DNA from: Actinotalea lenta
Lineage (GTDB): Bacteria > Actinomycetota > Actinomycetes > Actinomycetales > Cellulomonadaceae
Direction: 5' to 3'
DNA length: 64,000 nt
Assembly (NCBI RefSeq): GCF_030586465.1
Contig: NZ_JAUQYP010000002.1
Span: 1-64,000, forward strand
This document shows positions 8,331 to 16,899 of the stretch, piece by piece. Positions within the stretch are counted from its first letter, which is position 1. Every line of letters begins with the position of its first letter. The notes below the pieces were generated by a model that saw only the letters and a list, made by a program, of their open reading frames with translations, was not told the DNA's origin and made no database searches. Made by a program: the position numbers and the translations under genes.

Positions 8331-11300
8331 GGTCCGCGGTCCAGATCGCCGAGCTGCTCGGCCGCCCGGCACCGACGCCCGAGCAGGTGGCCGTCATCGA
8401 GGCCCCGCTGGAACCTGTCCTGGTGGTCGCCGGGGCCGGGTCCGGCAAGACGGAGACGATGGCCGCGCGCGTCGTCTGGCTGATCGCCAACCACCGCGTG
8501 GAGCCGGCCGAGGTCCTGGGCCTGACCTTCACGCGCAAGGCCGCGGGGGAGCTCTCGCAGCGCGTGGCGTCCCGCCTCGCACTGCTGCAGCGACGGTTGG
8601 GCGGCGAGCTGAAGACCTCGCGGTTCCTCGCGCCGACGGTGTCCACGTACCACGCCTACGCGGCGTCGCTGGTGGGCGACCACGCGCTGCGGCTGGGCGT
8701 CGAGCCCGCGTCCCGCCTGCTGGGGGAGGCCGGGCGGTGGCAGCTCGCGCACGACGTCGTCGAGCACTGGGCCGGGGACCTGGACACCGCGTACACGCCC
8801 CGGACCGTCACCGCCGCGGTCCTGGACCTGGCCGACCAGCTCGCCGAGCACCTGGTCGAGCCGGACCGGCTGCGCGAGGAGTGCGAGCGCATCGTGGCGG
8901 CCATGGCTGCGGCGCCCGAGCGGGAGCGGGCCACCGGAGCCGCCCGCACCCTGCTCCAGGCCGCGGCCACGTCGGTCGCGCTGCGGGCCCGGCTCGTCCC
9001 GCTCGTGGAGGAGTTCACCGCCCGCAAGCGCGAGCGCGACCTCATGGACTTCGCGGACCAGGTCGCCCTCGCGGCGCGCGTCGCGCGCGAGGTGCCCGAG
9101 GTGGGCGCGGGCGAACGGGCCACGTACCCGGTCGTCCTGCTCGACGAGTACCAGGACACCTCGGTGGCGCAGCTCGTGCTCCTGCGGCACCTGTTCGGCG
9201 ACCGGTCCGGGGTGAGCCACCCGGTCACCGCCGTCGGCGACCCGCACCAGTCCATCTACGGCTGGCGAGGCGCGAGCGCCGGTGGTCTGGAGCGGTTCTG
9301 CGAGCAGTTCCCGCGGGCCGGGGACGCTGGTCCGCAGCCCGCGCACCGCCGGGAGCTGTCGGTGTCGTGGCGCAACGACGTGGCGATCCTGGCGGCGGCC
9401 AACACCGTCGCGGCACCGCTGCGGGCCGAGGCGCGGCTCGACCTGCCCGAGCTGTCCGCCCGTCCCGGGGTGGGGCACGGCGAGGTCAGCGTGCAGTACT
9501 ACGAGGACGCCGAGTCCGAGGCCCGCGAGGTCGCCGCGTTCGTGGCACGCCGCCGCCGTGAGCTCGGCGTGGACGGGCGGCCGGCCACCGCGGCGGTCCT
9601 GTGCCGCAAGCGCTCACAGTTCCCGGCGCTCGAGGCGGCGCTGCTCGCCGCCGGGCTCCCGGTGGAGGTGGTGGGCCTGGGCGGGCTGCTGTCCACGCCG
9701 GAGGTCGTCGACCTGGTCGCCGCGCTCCAGGCCGCCTATGACCCCTCCCGAGGGGACGCCCTCATGCGGTTGCTCACCGGCCCACGGGCCCGGCTCGGCC
9801 TGTCGGACCTGGCGGCGCTCGCGGACTGGTCGGCGCACGCGGCGGCGCGTCCCGCCGAGCACGGGGTCGAGCACCGGGTCGAGCACGGCGCGGCGCACGG
9901 AGGCGAGCGCGGGGTGGGCCACGGCGCGGAGCCCGACGTGGTCGACGAGCGGTCGATCGTCGACGCTCTCGACTCGTTGCCCCCCGCGGACTGGACCAGC
10001 CGCCACGGGCGGTCCCTGACCCCCGTGGGCCGGGCCCGGCTCGCCGAGCTCGCCGCAGTGCTGCGCACCCTGCGCAGCCAGACGTTCCTCCCGGTGGCGG
10101 ACCTGGTCGCGGAGGCCGAGCAGCTCCTCGCCCTGGACATCGAGGTCGCCGTGCGGCCCGTCAGCCCGGCCACCGCGCGCGCACACCTGGACGCGTTCCG
10201 GACCGTGGCCGCGCGGTTCGACGCGGAGGAGGGCGGGACGCTGGGGGCCTTCCTCGACTGGCTGGCAACCGCCGAGGCCGAGGAGCGGGGGCTCGAGGCG
10301 CCGGTCGCCGAGCTCGACCCCGAGGCGGTCCAGCTCCTGACCGTGCACGCCGCCAAGGGCCTGGAGTGGGATGTCGTCGCCGTCCCGGGCCTGGTCGAGC
10401 GCACCTTCCCGGTCGGTCCGCCGTCCTCCGGCTGGCTCACGGCGCACGGCTCGCTCCCCACGGCGCTGCGCGGGGACCGCGAGTCGCTCCCGGACGTGTC
10501 GGTCACCACCGGTGGCACGCAGGCGGAGCTGGGTCACCGGCTGCTGGAGTACAAGGACGCGGTCGCCGAGCACGAGCTGGCCGAGGAGCGCCGGCTCGCG
10601 TACGTCGCGGTGACCCGGGCGCGGCAGGCCCTGCTGCTGTGCGGCTCGTGGTGGCGCGGCGGCGTCAGGCCCACCCCGCCGTCCCGGTTCCTGGCCGAGC
10701 TGACCGACGCGCACGCGTGGACCCCGCCGGAGCAGCCACCCGCGCCCAGCGACCAGGCGCCGCTGGTGTGGCCCGTCGAGGCGGCCATGGGGGGCCGCCA
10801 GGAGGCGGTGGACCGCGCCGCAGTCGCGGTGCGTGCGGCGGCGCCGAGCGCCGAGTGGCCCGACCACGACCCGGAGGGACAGGACCTGGCTCGCACCGCC
10901 GCGCTGCTGCTCGCCGAACGCGCTCGCGGACGGGAGCAGGCGGGCGTCCCGCTGCCCGAGCACCTGTCCGCGTCCGCGCTGGTCGCGCTCGAGACCGACC
11001 CGGCGGCCTTCGCGCTCGCGCTGCGCAGACCGGTGCCGACGCCACCGTCGACCGTCGCCCGGCGGGGCACTGCATTCCACGCCTGGGTCGAGCAGTACTT
11101 CGGTCGCGCCGCGCTCGTCGACGTCGACGAGCTCCCCGGCGCCGACGAGGCCGTCGACCCGGAGCTCGACGCGCTGCGGGCGGCGTTCCTGGAGTCGGAG
11201 TGGGCGGGCAGACGACCGCTCGAGGTCGAGGTCGACGTGGAGACCACGATCGGCACCACGGTGGTGCGGTCCCGCATCGACGCGGTGTTCGGCGAGCCCG

Positions 11301-11554
11301 ACGGCGGCGTGGTCGTCGTCGACTGGAAGACCGGCGCGGTCCCCGCCGAGGACCAGCTGCGCCACCGTGCGCTCCAGCTCGCGGTGTACCGCCTCGCGTG
11401 GTCGCGGCGCACCGGGCTGCCGCTGGAGAAGGTCCGGGCGGCCTTCGTCTACGTCGCCCACGGGGTCACGGTCCGCCCCGAGGCGCTCGCGGGCGAGGAG
11501 GAGCTCGCCCGCGTCCTCGGGGTCGGCGAGCTCGAGGACGCGCTCAGGGCCTGA
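8327..11554 (+). CDS. adnB: AdnB, lead motor and nuclease subunit of AdnAB
   Basis: 1075 residues, start ATG 8327 inside the adnA stop (ATGA), so translation is coupled. Intact SF1A motor: GAGSGKT near residue 41, FTRKAAGEL, DEYQDTS near 271, GDPHQSIYGWRGA near 305, VHAAKGLEWD near 672. C-terminal RecB-like nuclease: RSRIDAVF, then VVVVDWKTG near 1000 and the QLAVYRLAW helix. Between about residues 508 and 545 is a low-complexity insert of EHGVEHRVEHGAAHG type, encoded by roughly 15-bp repeats, which looks like a surface-loop expansion. The gene ends at a strong bidirectional hairpin. Confidence 0.92.
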   Translation: MRSAVQIAELLGRPAPTPEQVAVIEAPLEPVLVVAGAGSGKTETMAARVVWLIANHRVEPAEVLGLTFTRKAAGELSQRVASRLALLQRRLGGELKTSRFLAPTVSTYHAYAASLVGDHALRLGVEPASRLLGEAGRWQLAHDVVEHWAGDLDTAYTPRTVTAAVLDLADQLAEHLVEPDRLREECERIVAAMAAAPERERATGAARTLLQAAATSVALRARLVPLVEEFTARKRERDLMDFADQVALAARVAREVPEVGAGERATYPVVLLDEYQDTSVAQLVLLRHLFGDRSGVSHPVTAVGDPHQSIYGWRGASAGGLERFCEQFPRAGDAGPQPAHRRELSVSWRNDVAILAAANTVAAPLRAEARLDLPELSARPGVGHGEVSVQYYEDAESEAREVAAFVARRRRELGVDGRPATAAVLCRKRSQFPALEAALLAAGLPVEVVGLGGLLSTPEVVDLVAALQAAYDPSRGDALMRLLTGPRARLGLSDLAALADWSAHAAARPAEHGVEHRVEHGAAHGGERGVGHGAEPDVVDERSIVDALDSLPPADWTSRHGRSLTPVGRARLAELAAVLRTLRSQTFLPVADLVAEAEQLLALDIEVAVRPVSPATARAHLDAFRTVAARFDAEEGGTLGAFLDWLATAEAEERGLEAPVAELDPEAVQLLTVHAAKGLEWDVVAVPGLVERTFPVGPPSSGWLTAHGSLPTALRGDRESLPDVSVTTGGTQAELGHRLLEYKDAVAEHELAEERRLAYVAVTRARQALLLCGSWWRGGVRPTPPSRFLAELTDAHAWTPPEQPPAPSDQAPLVWPVEAAMGGRQEAVDRAAVAVRAAAPSAEWPDHDPEGQDLARTAALLLAERARGREQAGVPLPEHLSASALVALETDPAAFALALRRPVPTPPSTVARRGTAFHAWVEQYFGRAALVDVDELPGADEAVDPELDALRAAFLESEWAGRRPLEVEVDVETTIGTTVVRSRIDAVFGEPDGGVVVVDWKTGAVPAEDQLRHRALQLAVYRLAWSRRTGLPLEKVRAAFVYVAHGVTVRPEALAGEEELARVLGVGELEDALRA

Positions 11555-11592
11555 CCGGGGCCGACAGCGCGCCTGCCCAGGCGGGAGGTCCG

Positions 11593-11639
11593 AACGGTGC
11601 AGCCTTCCCGTCGCTATCCGACGGGAACGCTGCACCGTT
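11593..11639. terminator. Bidirectional terminator between adnB and the phosphotransferase gene
   Basis: A 21-bp inverted repeat (11593-11613 with 11619-11639) with one mismatch and a 5-nt loop lies in the 93-nt gap between two convergent genes. It is among the strongest hairpins in the window. Confidence 0.85.
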
Positions 11640-11647
11640 GTGGGCCA

Positions 11648-13006
11648 TCACTCCTGGTCGGACTGCCGCGGCCGGTCCCACGCGGCGTCGTCCGTGGGCT
11701 CCGTCGGCTCGCCGGACTGGTCGACGTCGGGCCCGGACGCGGTGACGATCGGTTCGCCGGACCACTCGACGCCCGAGCTGCGCGGGGACGCGTCGTCCGG
11801 GCCCGAGCTGCGCGGGGACTCCTCGTCGGGGATCGCTTCCGCCGGCCGGCCCTCGTCCACCGCCCTGGCGTGCCCACCGTCGTCCTGCCGCTCGGCGTCG
11901 TCGGCCGCCCACGCCTGGTCCGGTGCGGCGCCGCCGTCCTCGGTGAAGGCGAGCTGGTCCTGGGCTGCGGCGGTGGCGGACCGGCGCACCGGCGGGTTCG
12001 GTGCCGGTGCGGCGGAGGTGTCGGTCTCGCGCGCGGCAGCCTCCTGGCGGGCGGTCTCCTGCTCGGCTGCCGCCTCGCGGGCGGCCGCCTCGTACCGGGT
12101 CAGGTGCTCCTCGAGCTCGTCGAGCATCGAGCGGGCGTCGTCGATCACCGCCTGGTCGCCGATGTTGACGCCGTGCATCAGCCACCGGACGACCGCGAGC
12201 TCACCGGCCAGCAGCGCCCGGGTTGCCAGGTGCGGATCGCGCAGCTCGGTGCGTCGCAGGTGGTAGGCCTCGATGATCGGGTCGACCGCGGGCTGCGGTG
12301 CGGCCACGAGCAGCCAGGCGAGGTCGTCGGCCGGGTCGGCGACCTTGGTCTCCGACCACCCGAGCACGCCGACCGGCACGTCGTCGCGCACCAGGACGTG
12401 CTCGGCGGACAGGTCCCCGTGCACGACGGTGGGCTGGAAGTGCCACAGCGCGACGTCCTCCAGGGCGCGCTCCCACCGGCGCAGCAGGAAGGCCGGCACG
12501 TACCCGGTGCGTGCGGCCTCGTCGAGCTCGCTCAGCCGCCTGCGCCGGTAGGAGTCGGCGTCGTAGACCGGCAGCCCGGCGTGCTCCACCACCGAGACCG
12601 GCAGCTCGTGGATCGCCGCGATCGCGCGGCCGAGCGCCGCGGCGAGACCCGGGCCGGGGCCCAGCTCCTCGAGACGGATCGGGCGGCCCGGGAGCTGACG
12701 GTGGACCACGGCGCGCCCGCCCTCCGGCAGCGAGACCGAACCGGCCAGGCGCGGGACCTCGAAGGGCAGCGCGCCCGAGTCCACGTGGGTGACGAGTCCC
12801 GCCAGCAGTGCGACCTCGGCCTCGAGGGCCGCGCCCGCCGCAGCGTCCTGCGGCGCACGCGTCGTCCACCGTCCGCCGGTGGCGTCGATGACGACGGCGG
12901 CGTCGATGCCCGGCCCGGGGTGCGAGGCGCGGCGCACGTCGACGGCGTCGAGGTTGGGGACCGCGACCGTGGACAGGGCCGCGAGCACCAGGGGAGAACG
13001 TGCCAC
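11648..13006 (-). CDS. Aminoglycoside/macrolide phosphotransferase-like kinase
   Basis: 452 residues from GTG 13006. The APH/choline-kinase fold is shown by VVHGDLSAEHVLV (catalytic HGD near residues 235-240) and the metal-binding region after GWSETKVADPADDLAWL, where the usual D-W/F-E of the IDWE motif reads GWSE. The C-terminal 140 residues are Ala/Glu/Gln-rich, then acidic and Ser/Pro-rich with a repeated SPRSSGPDD-like element, probably disordered. A phosphotransferase gene sits at the same place between AdnB and NudC in mycobacteria. A small-molecule kinase role is likely; the substrate and any part in drug resistance are unknown. Confidence 0.78.
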   Translation of the reverse strand: MARSPLVLAALSTVAVPNLDAVDVRRASHPGPGIDAAVVIDATGGRWTTRAPQDAAAGAALEAEVALLAGLVTHVDSGALPFEVPRLAGSVSLPEGGRAVVHRQLPGRPIRLEELGPGPGLAAALGRAIAAIHELPVSVVEHAGLPVYDADSYRRRRLSELDEAARTGYVPAFLLRRWERALEDVALWHFQPTVVHGDLSAEHVLVRDDVPVGVLGWSETKVADPADDLAWLLVAAPQPAVDPIIEAYHLRRTELRDPHLATRALLAGELAVVRWLMHGVNIGDQAVIDDARSMLDELEEHLTRYEAAAREAAAEQETARQEAAARETDTSAAPAPNPPVRRSATAAAQDQLAFTEDGGAAPDQAWAADDAERQDDGGHARAVDEGRPAEAIPDEESPRSSGPDDASPRSSGVEWSGEPIVTASGPDVDQSGEPTEPTDDAAWDRPRQSDQE

Positions 13007-13074
13007 GGGCCCACCGTACGGCTCGGGCGCCGCGCTCGGGCGCCTCCCACGGGCGTGTCCGGCCAACCGCCGCC

Positions 13075-13080
13075 TACCGT
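13075..13080 (+). promoter_or_regulatory. -10 box of nudC (leaderless)
   Basis: TACCGT is followed by 6 nt and then GTG 13087. This is the TANNNT spacing of leaderless actinobacterial mRNAs and decides the nudC start. Confidence 0.5.
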
Positions 13081-13086
13081 GTGCCC

Positions 13087-13983
13087 GTGGACTGGACCCG
13101 ACTGCCCCTCTCCCGCGACACCACGGACCGCGCCGCACACCGGCGCACGGACCCGGACCTGGTCCGGGACTCGTGGGCGGCGCCGGGGACGCGCGTCGTG
13201 CTGGTGCACGGCGCAGCCGTGGCGACCACGGCCGACCGGGCCGCCCTGGACCTCGCCAACCCGGCCGAGGTCGCCGACCCGGGGCTCGTGCTCTTCCTCG
13301 GCGCGGACGAGTCCGGTGACCTGATGGCCGTCGTGCGCGAGGACCCGGACCCCGACCGCACGTGGAGCGGGCTGCGCGACTGCGGGCACGTCATGGGTGA
13401 CCGCGACTCGGGGCTGGCCACCACGGCGCTGGCGCTGGCGGCGTGGCACGCTCGGCACCCGTGCTGCTCCCGCTGCGGCGCGGCCACGGAACCGGCCCTG
13501 GGCGGGTGGACCCGGCGCTGCCCGCAGGACGGTTCGGAGCACTACCCGCGCACCGACCCGGCCGTGATCATGGCGATCACCGACGCCGACGACCGTCTGC
13601 TGCTCGCGCACGGCGCCGCGTGGCCCGAGCGCCGGTTCTCCACCCTGGCCGGCTACCTCGAGCCGGGTGAGACCCCCGAGCACGCCGTGGTGCGCGAGGT
13701 CGCCGAGGAGACCGCGGTCCGCGTCGTGGACCCGCAGTACCGCGGCAGCCAGCCGTGGCCGTTCCCGGCGTCGCTCATGCTCGCGTACACGGCCCGTGCG
13801 GTGACCACGCAGATCACCGTGGACGCGACGGAGGTCACGCAGGCGCACTGGTTCAGCCGGGCTGCGCTGGCCGCCGCCGTGGCCACGGGCGACGTGGTGC
13901 TGCCCACCCGCACCTCGGTGGCGCGTGCGCTGATCGAAGACTGGTACGGCGGCCCGCTGGACGCGGGCGACGCCCCGCGCTGA
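13087..13983 (+). CDS. nudC: NAD+ diphosphatase (decapping Nudix hydrolase) NudC
   Basis: 298 residues from GTG 13087 (GTG 13081 is also in frame). A zinc ribbon reads CSRCGAATEP plus RRCPQD; the second half may lack one usual cysteine. The Nudix box GYLEPGETPEHAVVREVAEE is followed by TAV, so the usual Gly of the box is Ala. The NADH-pyrophosphatase signature GSQPWPFPASLM follows. The enzyme splits NAD(H) into NMN(H) and AMP and can remove NAD caps from RNA. Same position as in the mycobacterial adnAB-nudC-uvrD2 order. Confidence 0.92.
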   Translation: MDWTRLPLSRDTTDRAAHRRTDPDLVRDSWAAPGTRVVLVHGAAVATTADRAALDLANPAEVADPGLVLFLGADESGDLMAVVREDPDPDRTWSGLRDCGHVMGDRDSGLATTALALAAWHARHPCCSRCGAATEPALGGWTRRCPQDGSEHYPRTDPAVIMAITDADDRLLLAHGAAWPERRFSTLAGYLEPGETPEHAVVREVAEETAVRVVDPQYRGSQPWPFPASLMLAYTARAVTTQITVDATEVTQAHWFSRAALAAAVATGDVVLPTRTSVARALIEDWYGGPLDAGDAPR

Positions 13984-14035
13984 CCCGTCCGTGGATCGTC
14001 CGCGGGTGTCCCCGGCACCTGCGACACTCGCCACG

Positions 14036-16048
14036 ATGTCCACCACCGCCGACGCCCTGCTCGAGCCGCTCGACCCCGAGCAGCGTGAGGTCGCCCTCGC
14101 GCTGCGCGGACCGGTGTGCGTGCTCGCGGGAGCCGGCACGGGCAAGACCAGGGCGATCACCCACCGCATCGCGTACGGGGTGCGGACCGGGACGTACCCG
14201 CCGGCCTCGGTGCTGGCCGTGACCTTCACCGCTCGGGCCGCGGGCGAGATGCGCACCCGGCTGCGGGACCTGGGCGTGGTGGGCGTGCAGGCCCGGACCT
14301 TCCACGCGGCGGCGCTGCGTCAGCTGTCCTACTTCTGGCCCCGGGTGGTGGGCGGTGCCCCGCCGCGCATCCTCGAGCACAAGGCGCAGGCGGTCGCCGA
14401 GGCGGGGCAGCGGTTGGGGCTGCGCCTGGACCGGCTCGCGGTGCGCGACCTGGCCTCCGAGGTGGAGTGGTCGAAGGCGTCCCTTGTGCCGGCCGACGAC
14501 TACGTGGCGGCGGCGGACGCGACGGACCGCCCGCTGCCGGCGGGGCTGGACCGGACCGCGGTGGCCAAGCTCATCAGCGCGTACGAGGAGGTCAAGGACG
14601 CGCGCGCGGTGATCGACTTCGAGGACGTGCTGACGCTGCTCGGGCACATGATCGAGAGCCGGCAGGACGTCGCCGAGCAGGTGCGCGGCCAGTACCGGCA
14701 CTTCGTGGTCGACGAGTACCAGGACGTGTCGCCGGCGCAGCAGTACCTGCTCGACCAGTGGTTGGGGTCGCGGCACGAGCTGTGCGTGGTCGGTGACCCC
14801 AACCAGACCATCTACTCCTTCGCGGGGGCGACCCCGCACCACCTGCTGACGTTCACCGAGCGGCACCCGGGGGCGGCCGTGGTGCGACTGGTGCGCGACT
14901 ACCGCTCGACGCCGCAGGTCGTGGACCTCGCCAACCGGGTGCTCGGGCGCCGCGCCCGTCAGGTCTCCGGCCTCGAGCTGATCGCGCAGCGTCCGCCCGG
15001 GCCCGCGGTGACGATCGAGGACTACCGGGACGACGAGGAGGAGGCCGCCGGTGTCGTCGCGCGCATCGGCCGCCTGGTGGCCTCCGGCGTGCCGGCGCGC
15101 GAGATCGCGGTGCTGTACCGGACCAACGGGCAGTCGGAGGTGTTCGAGCAGGCGCTCGCCGACGTGGGCATCGGATACCTGGTCCGCGGCGGGGAGCGGT
15201 TCTTCGCCCGGCGCGAGGTGCGCGACGCCCTGGTCCTGCTGCGCGGCGCCGCGCGATCGATGTCGGACGTCCCCCTGGGTGAAGCCGTGCGCGACGTGCT
15301 GGCCGGCGCCGGGTGGAGCCCGGAGCCGCCCGCCGCGCGGGGTGCGGTCCGCGAGCGGTGGGACTCGCTGCAGGCGCTGGTCGGCCTCGCCGACGAGCTC
15401 GAGGCGAACGGGCCGACCCGGCGACTCGCGGACGCACCGGACGGCCCGGGTGCGGAGGGTGCGCAGCGCGCGACGCTCGTGGACCTCGTCGCAGAGCTGG
15501 ATGACCGTGCCGCGGCGCAGCACGCCCCAGCGGTGGACGGGGTGACGCTCGCGTCGCTGCACGCCGCGAAGGGCCTGGAGTGGGACGCGGTGTTCCTCAC
15601 GGGGCTCAGCGACGGGCTGGTCCCCATCTCGCTGGCCGAGTCCCGCGCGGCCGTCGCGGAGGAGCGTCGGCTGCTGTACGTCGGCATCACGCGGGCGCGG
15701 GAGCACCTGCACCTGAGCTGGGCGCGGTCGCGCACGGGTGGGCGGTCCTCACGCGAGCGCACGCCGTTCCTGGCCGGTGTCCTGGGGGACGGCCACGCGT
15801 CGTCGGAGCCGGAGCAGGCCGACCCGGAGCTGGTCGAGGCGCTGCGCACCTGGCGGGACCGGATCGCGCTGGAGTCGGAGCGGGCCCCGCACAACGTGCT
15901 GCCGGACGCCACCCTGACCCGGGTTGCGCTCGCCCGGCCCGGCACGCGCGCGGAGCTCGCGCGGGTGCCGGGCGTCGGGCCCGTGACCATCGACGGCTTC
16001 GGGGACGCGATCCTGGCCGTCGTCGCTGGTCAGCGCCCATGGGGGTGA
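14036..16048 (+). CDS. uvrD2: UvrD2-type SF1A DNA helicase with HRDC domain
   Basis: 670 residues from ATG 14036; a GACACT -10-like box ends 7 nt upstream, suggesting a leaderless start. Motor motifs: LAGAGTGKT near residue 38, FTARAAGEM, DEYQDVSPAQQ near 227, GDPNQTIYSFAGA near 257, LHAAKGLEWD near 509, VGITRARE near 550. The last 70 residues (ALRTWRDRIAL... ARVPGVGPVTIDGFGD) are an HRDC domain. The cysteine-rich module seen between motor and HRDC in mycobacterial UvrD2 is not visible here. It acts in DNA repair/replication as a 3'-5' translocase. Confidence 0.9.
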   Translation: MSTTADALLEPLDPEQREVALALRGPVCVLAGAGTGKTRAITHRIAYGVRTGTYPPASVLAVTFTARAAGEMRTRLRDLGVVGVQARTFHAAALRQLSYFWPRVVGGAPPRILEHKAQAVAEAGQRLGLRLDRLAVRDLASEVEWSKASLVPADDYVAAADATDRPLPAGLDRTAVAKLISAYEEVKDARAVIDFEDVLTLLGHMIESRQDVAEQVRGQYRHFVVDEYQDVSPAQQYLLDQWLGSRHELCVVGDPNQTIYSFAGATPHHLLTFTERHPGAAVVRLVRDYRSTPQVVDLANRVLGRRARQVSGLELIAQRPPGPAVTIEDYRDDEEEAAGVVARIGRLVASGVPAREIAVLYRTNGQSEVFEQALADVGIGYLVRGGERFFARREVRDALVLLRGAARSMSDVPLGEAVRDVLAGAGWSPEPPAARGAVRERWDSLQALVGLADELEANGPTRRLADAPDGPGAEGAQRATLVDLVAELDDRAAAQHAPAVDGVTLASLHAAKGLEWDAVFLTGLSDGLVPISLAESRAAVAEERRLLYVGITRAREHLHLSWARSRTGGRSSRERTPFLAGVLGDGHASSEPEQADPELVEALRTWRDRIALESERAPHNVLPDATLTRVALARPGTRAELARVPGVGPVTIDGFGDAILAVVAGQRPWG

Positions 16049-16109
16049 CCCGCGCGGGGCGCGCGGGACAGCGCTGCGGGTGCTCGCGAGAAGTTCTGCG
16101 GTAATTCCG

Positions 16110-16139
16110 TTGTGCGGCCCGGCGCGCGGGGTCTAGCGT
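16110..16139 (+). promoter_or_regulatory. whiB7 promoter with upstream A/T patch
   Basis: TTGTGC (16110-16115), an 18-nt spacer and TAGCGT (16134-16139) form a sigma-A type promoter. GTAATTCC (16101-16108) lies right before the -35 box in otherwise GC-rich DNA. In mycobacteria and streptomycetes WhiB7 activates its own promoter through an A/T-rich site at just this position. Confidence 0.65.
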
Positions 16140-16211
16140 GTTCGCTGTCCTGACCGGTGCCAGGGGCTGGAAGACGCCCTGGGCGGAGCGAGAGAGGGGG
16201 TGGGTGACCGA

Positions 16212-16355
16212 ATGATGATCGACACGGCGATCTGCGGGATCGATGCCGTGCGCCCCGCGCTGCCCACCCCGACCTTCCTCCAGGGGACAGCTGCGCCCGC
16301 TCGCGGTCGTGAGATCGGCGCATCGCCCGCCTCCGCCCCCGACTCCTCGGTCTGA
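16212..16355 (+). CDS. Upstream ORF in the whiB7 leader
   Basis: 47 codons from ATG 16212 (a second in-frame ATG follows at once), preceded by a G-rich stretch that can act as a ribosome site (GAGGGGGTGGG). It ends 15 nt before the attenuator hairpin. The peptide (MMIDTAICGIDAVRPALPT...) has no domain. Known whiB7 leaders carry such an ORF, whose impaired translation under ribosome-targeting drugs lets RNA polymerase pass the terminator; position here fits that role. Confidence 0.6.
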   Translation: MMIDTAICGIDAVRPALPTPTFLQGTAAPARGREIGASPASAPDSSV

Positions 16356-16370
16356 CCGGAACGCCTGCTC

Positions 16371-16401
16371 AGGCCGCGGAGTCCACCGGGACCCGCGGCC
16401 T
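16371..16401 (+). terminator. Attenuator hairpin upstream of whiB7
   Basis: Stem AGGCCGCGG (16371-16379) with CCGCGGCCT (16393-16401), extended inward by GTCC/GGAC around an ACCG loop with one bulged A, giving about 13 pairs. It is followed by TCGTCTTG and sits between the upstream ORF and whiB7, so it is best read as a regulated intrinsic terminator. Confidence 0.75.
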
Positions 16402-16461
16402 TCGTCTTGAGGGCCTGGTCCCAGCATCAGCCCCAGACTTCGCAGGACCCGAGGAGGAGCC

Positions 16462-16800
16462 GTGCGGCTCACCACGCTGCTCGACACGCTCAACAACGGT
16501 GGCAACGGACCGTGGCCGCCCGAGGCGTCGACACTCACCGACCCCGAGTTCGACCTCGTCATCTCCAGCCTGATCCCGTGCCGTCAGAACGACGCCGAGC
16601 TCTGGTTCGCCGAGCGCGAGTCCGAGGTCGAGCAGGCGAAGGCGCTGTGCCGTGCCTGCCCGGTGCGCGAAGGGTGCTTGGCCGGCGCCGTGGACCGTCG
16701 CGAACCGTGGGGGGTCTGGGGCGGTGAGGTCTTCGTCGACGGTGTCGTCGTCCCGCGCAAGCGCGGTCGCGGCCGCCCCCGCAAGGTGGCCGCGGCCTGA
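16462..16800 (+). CDS. whiB7: WhiB7 transcriptional regulator (intrinsic antibiotic resistance)
   Basis: 112 residues from GTG 16462, with GGAGGAG just upstream. Four cysteines for the [4Fe-4S] cluster: one in SSLIPCRQND and three in CRACPVREGC. EPWGVWGGE is the family turn that contacts sigma factor, and the C-terminal RGRGRPRK is the AT-hook that marks WhiB7 among WhiB proteins. It activates resistance genes after ribosome stress. The upstream leader and the adjoining uvrD2 gene are both typical. Confidence 0.95.
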   Translation: MRLTTLLDTLNNGGNGPWPPEASTLTDPEFDLVISSLIPCRQNDAELWFAERESEVEQAKALCRACPVREGCLAGAVDRREPWGVWGGEVFVDGVVVPRKRGRGRPRKVAAA

Positions 16801-16819
16801 CGTCGCCGGCGACCCGCAC

Positions 16820-16899
16820 GCACCGGCCGCCACCGGCCACCGCACCGCACCGGCCGCCACCGGGCACCGCACCGGACCGGCGCCACCGGTCAGCGCACC
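16820..16899. repeat. 27-bp tandem repeat between whiB7 and the ThiF-like gene
   Basis: Two near-identical 27-bp units (16820-16846, 16847-16873; one mismatch) and a degenerate third run into the end of the ThiF-like gene (stop 16890-16892). The unit is built of CACCG/GCACC blocks. No hairpin terminator is clear in this convergent gap, so the array itself may form the structure that ends transcription. Confidence 0.65.

Noticed and set aside
5427-8372. 981-codon open frame antisense to adnA
   Set aside because: Arg/Gly/His-rich product with no domain, exactly antisense to a well-supported gene; a by-product of high third-position GC.
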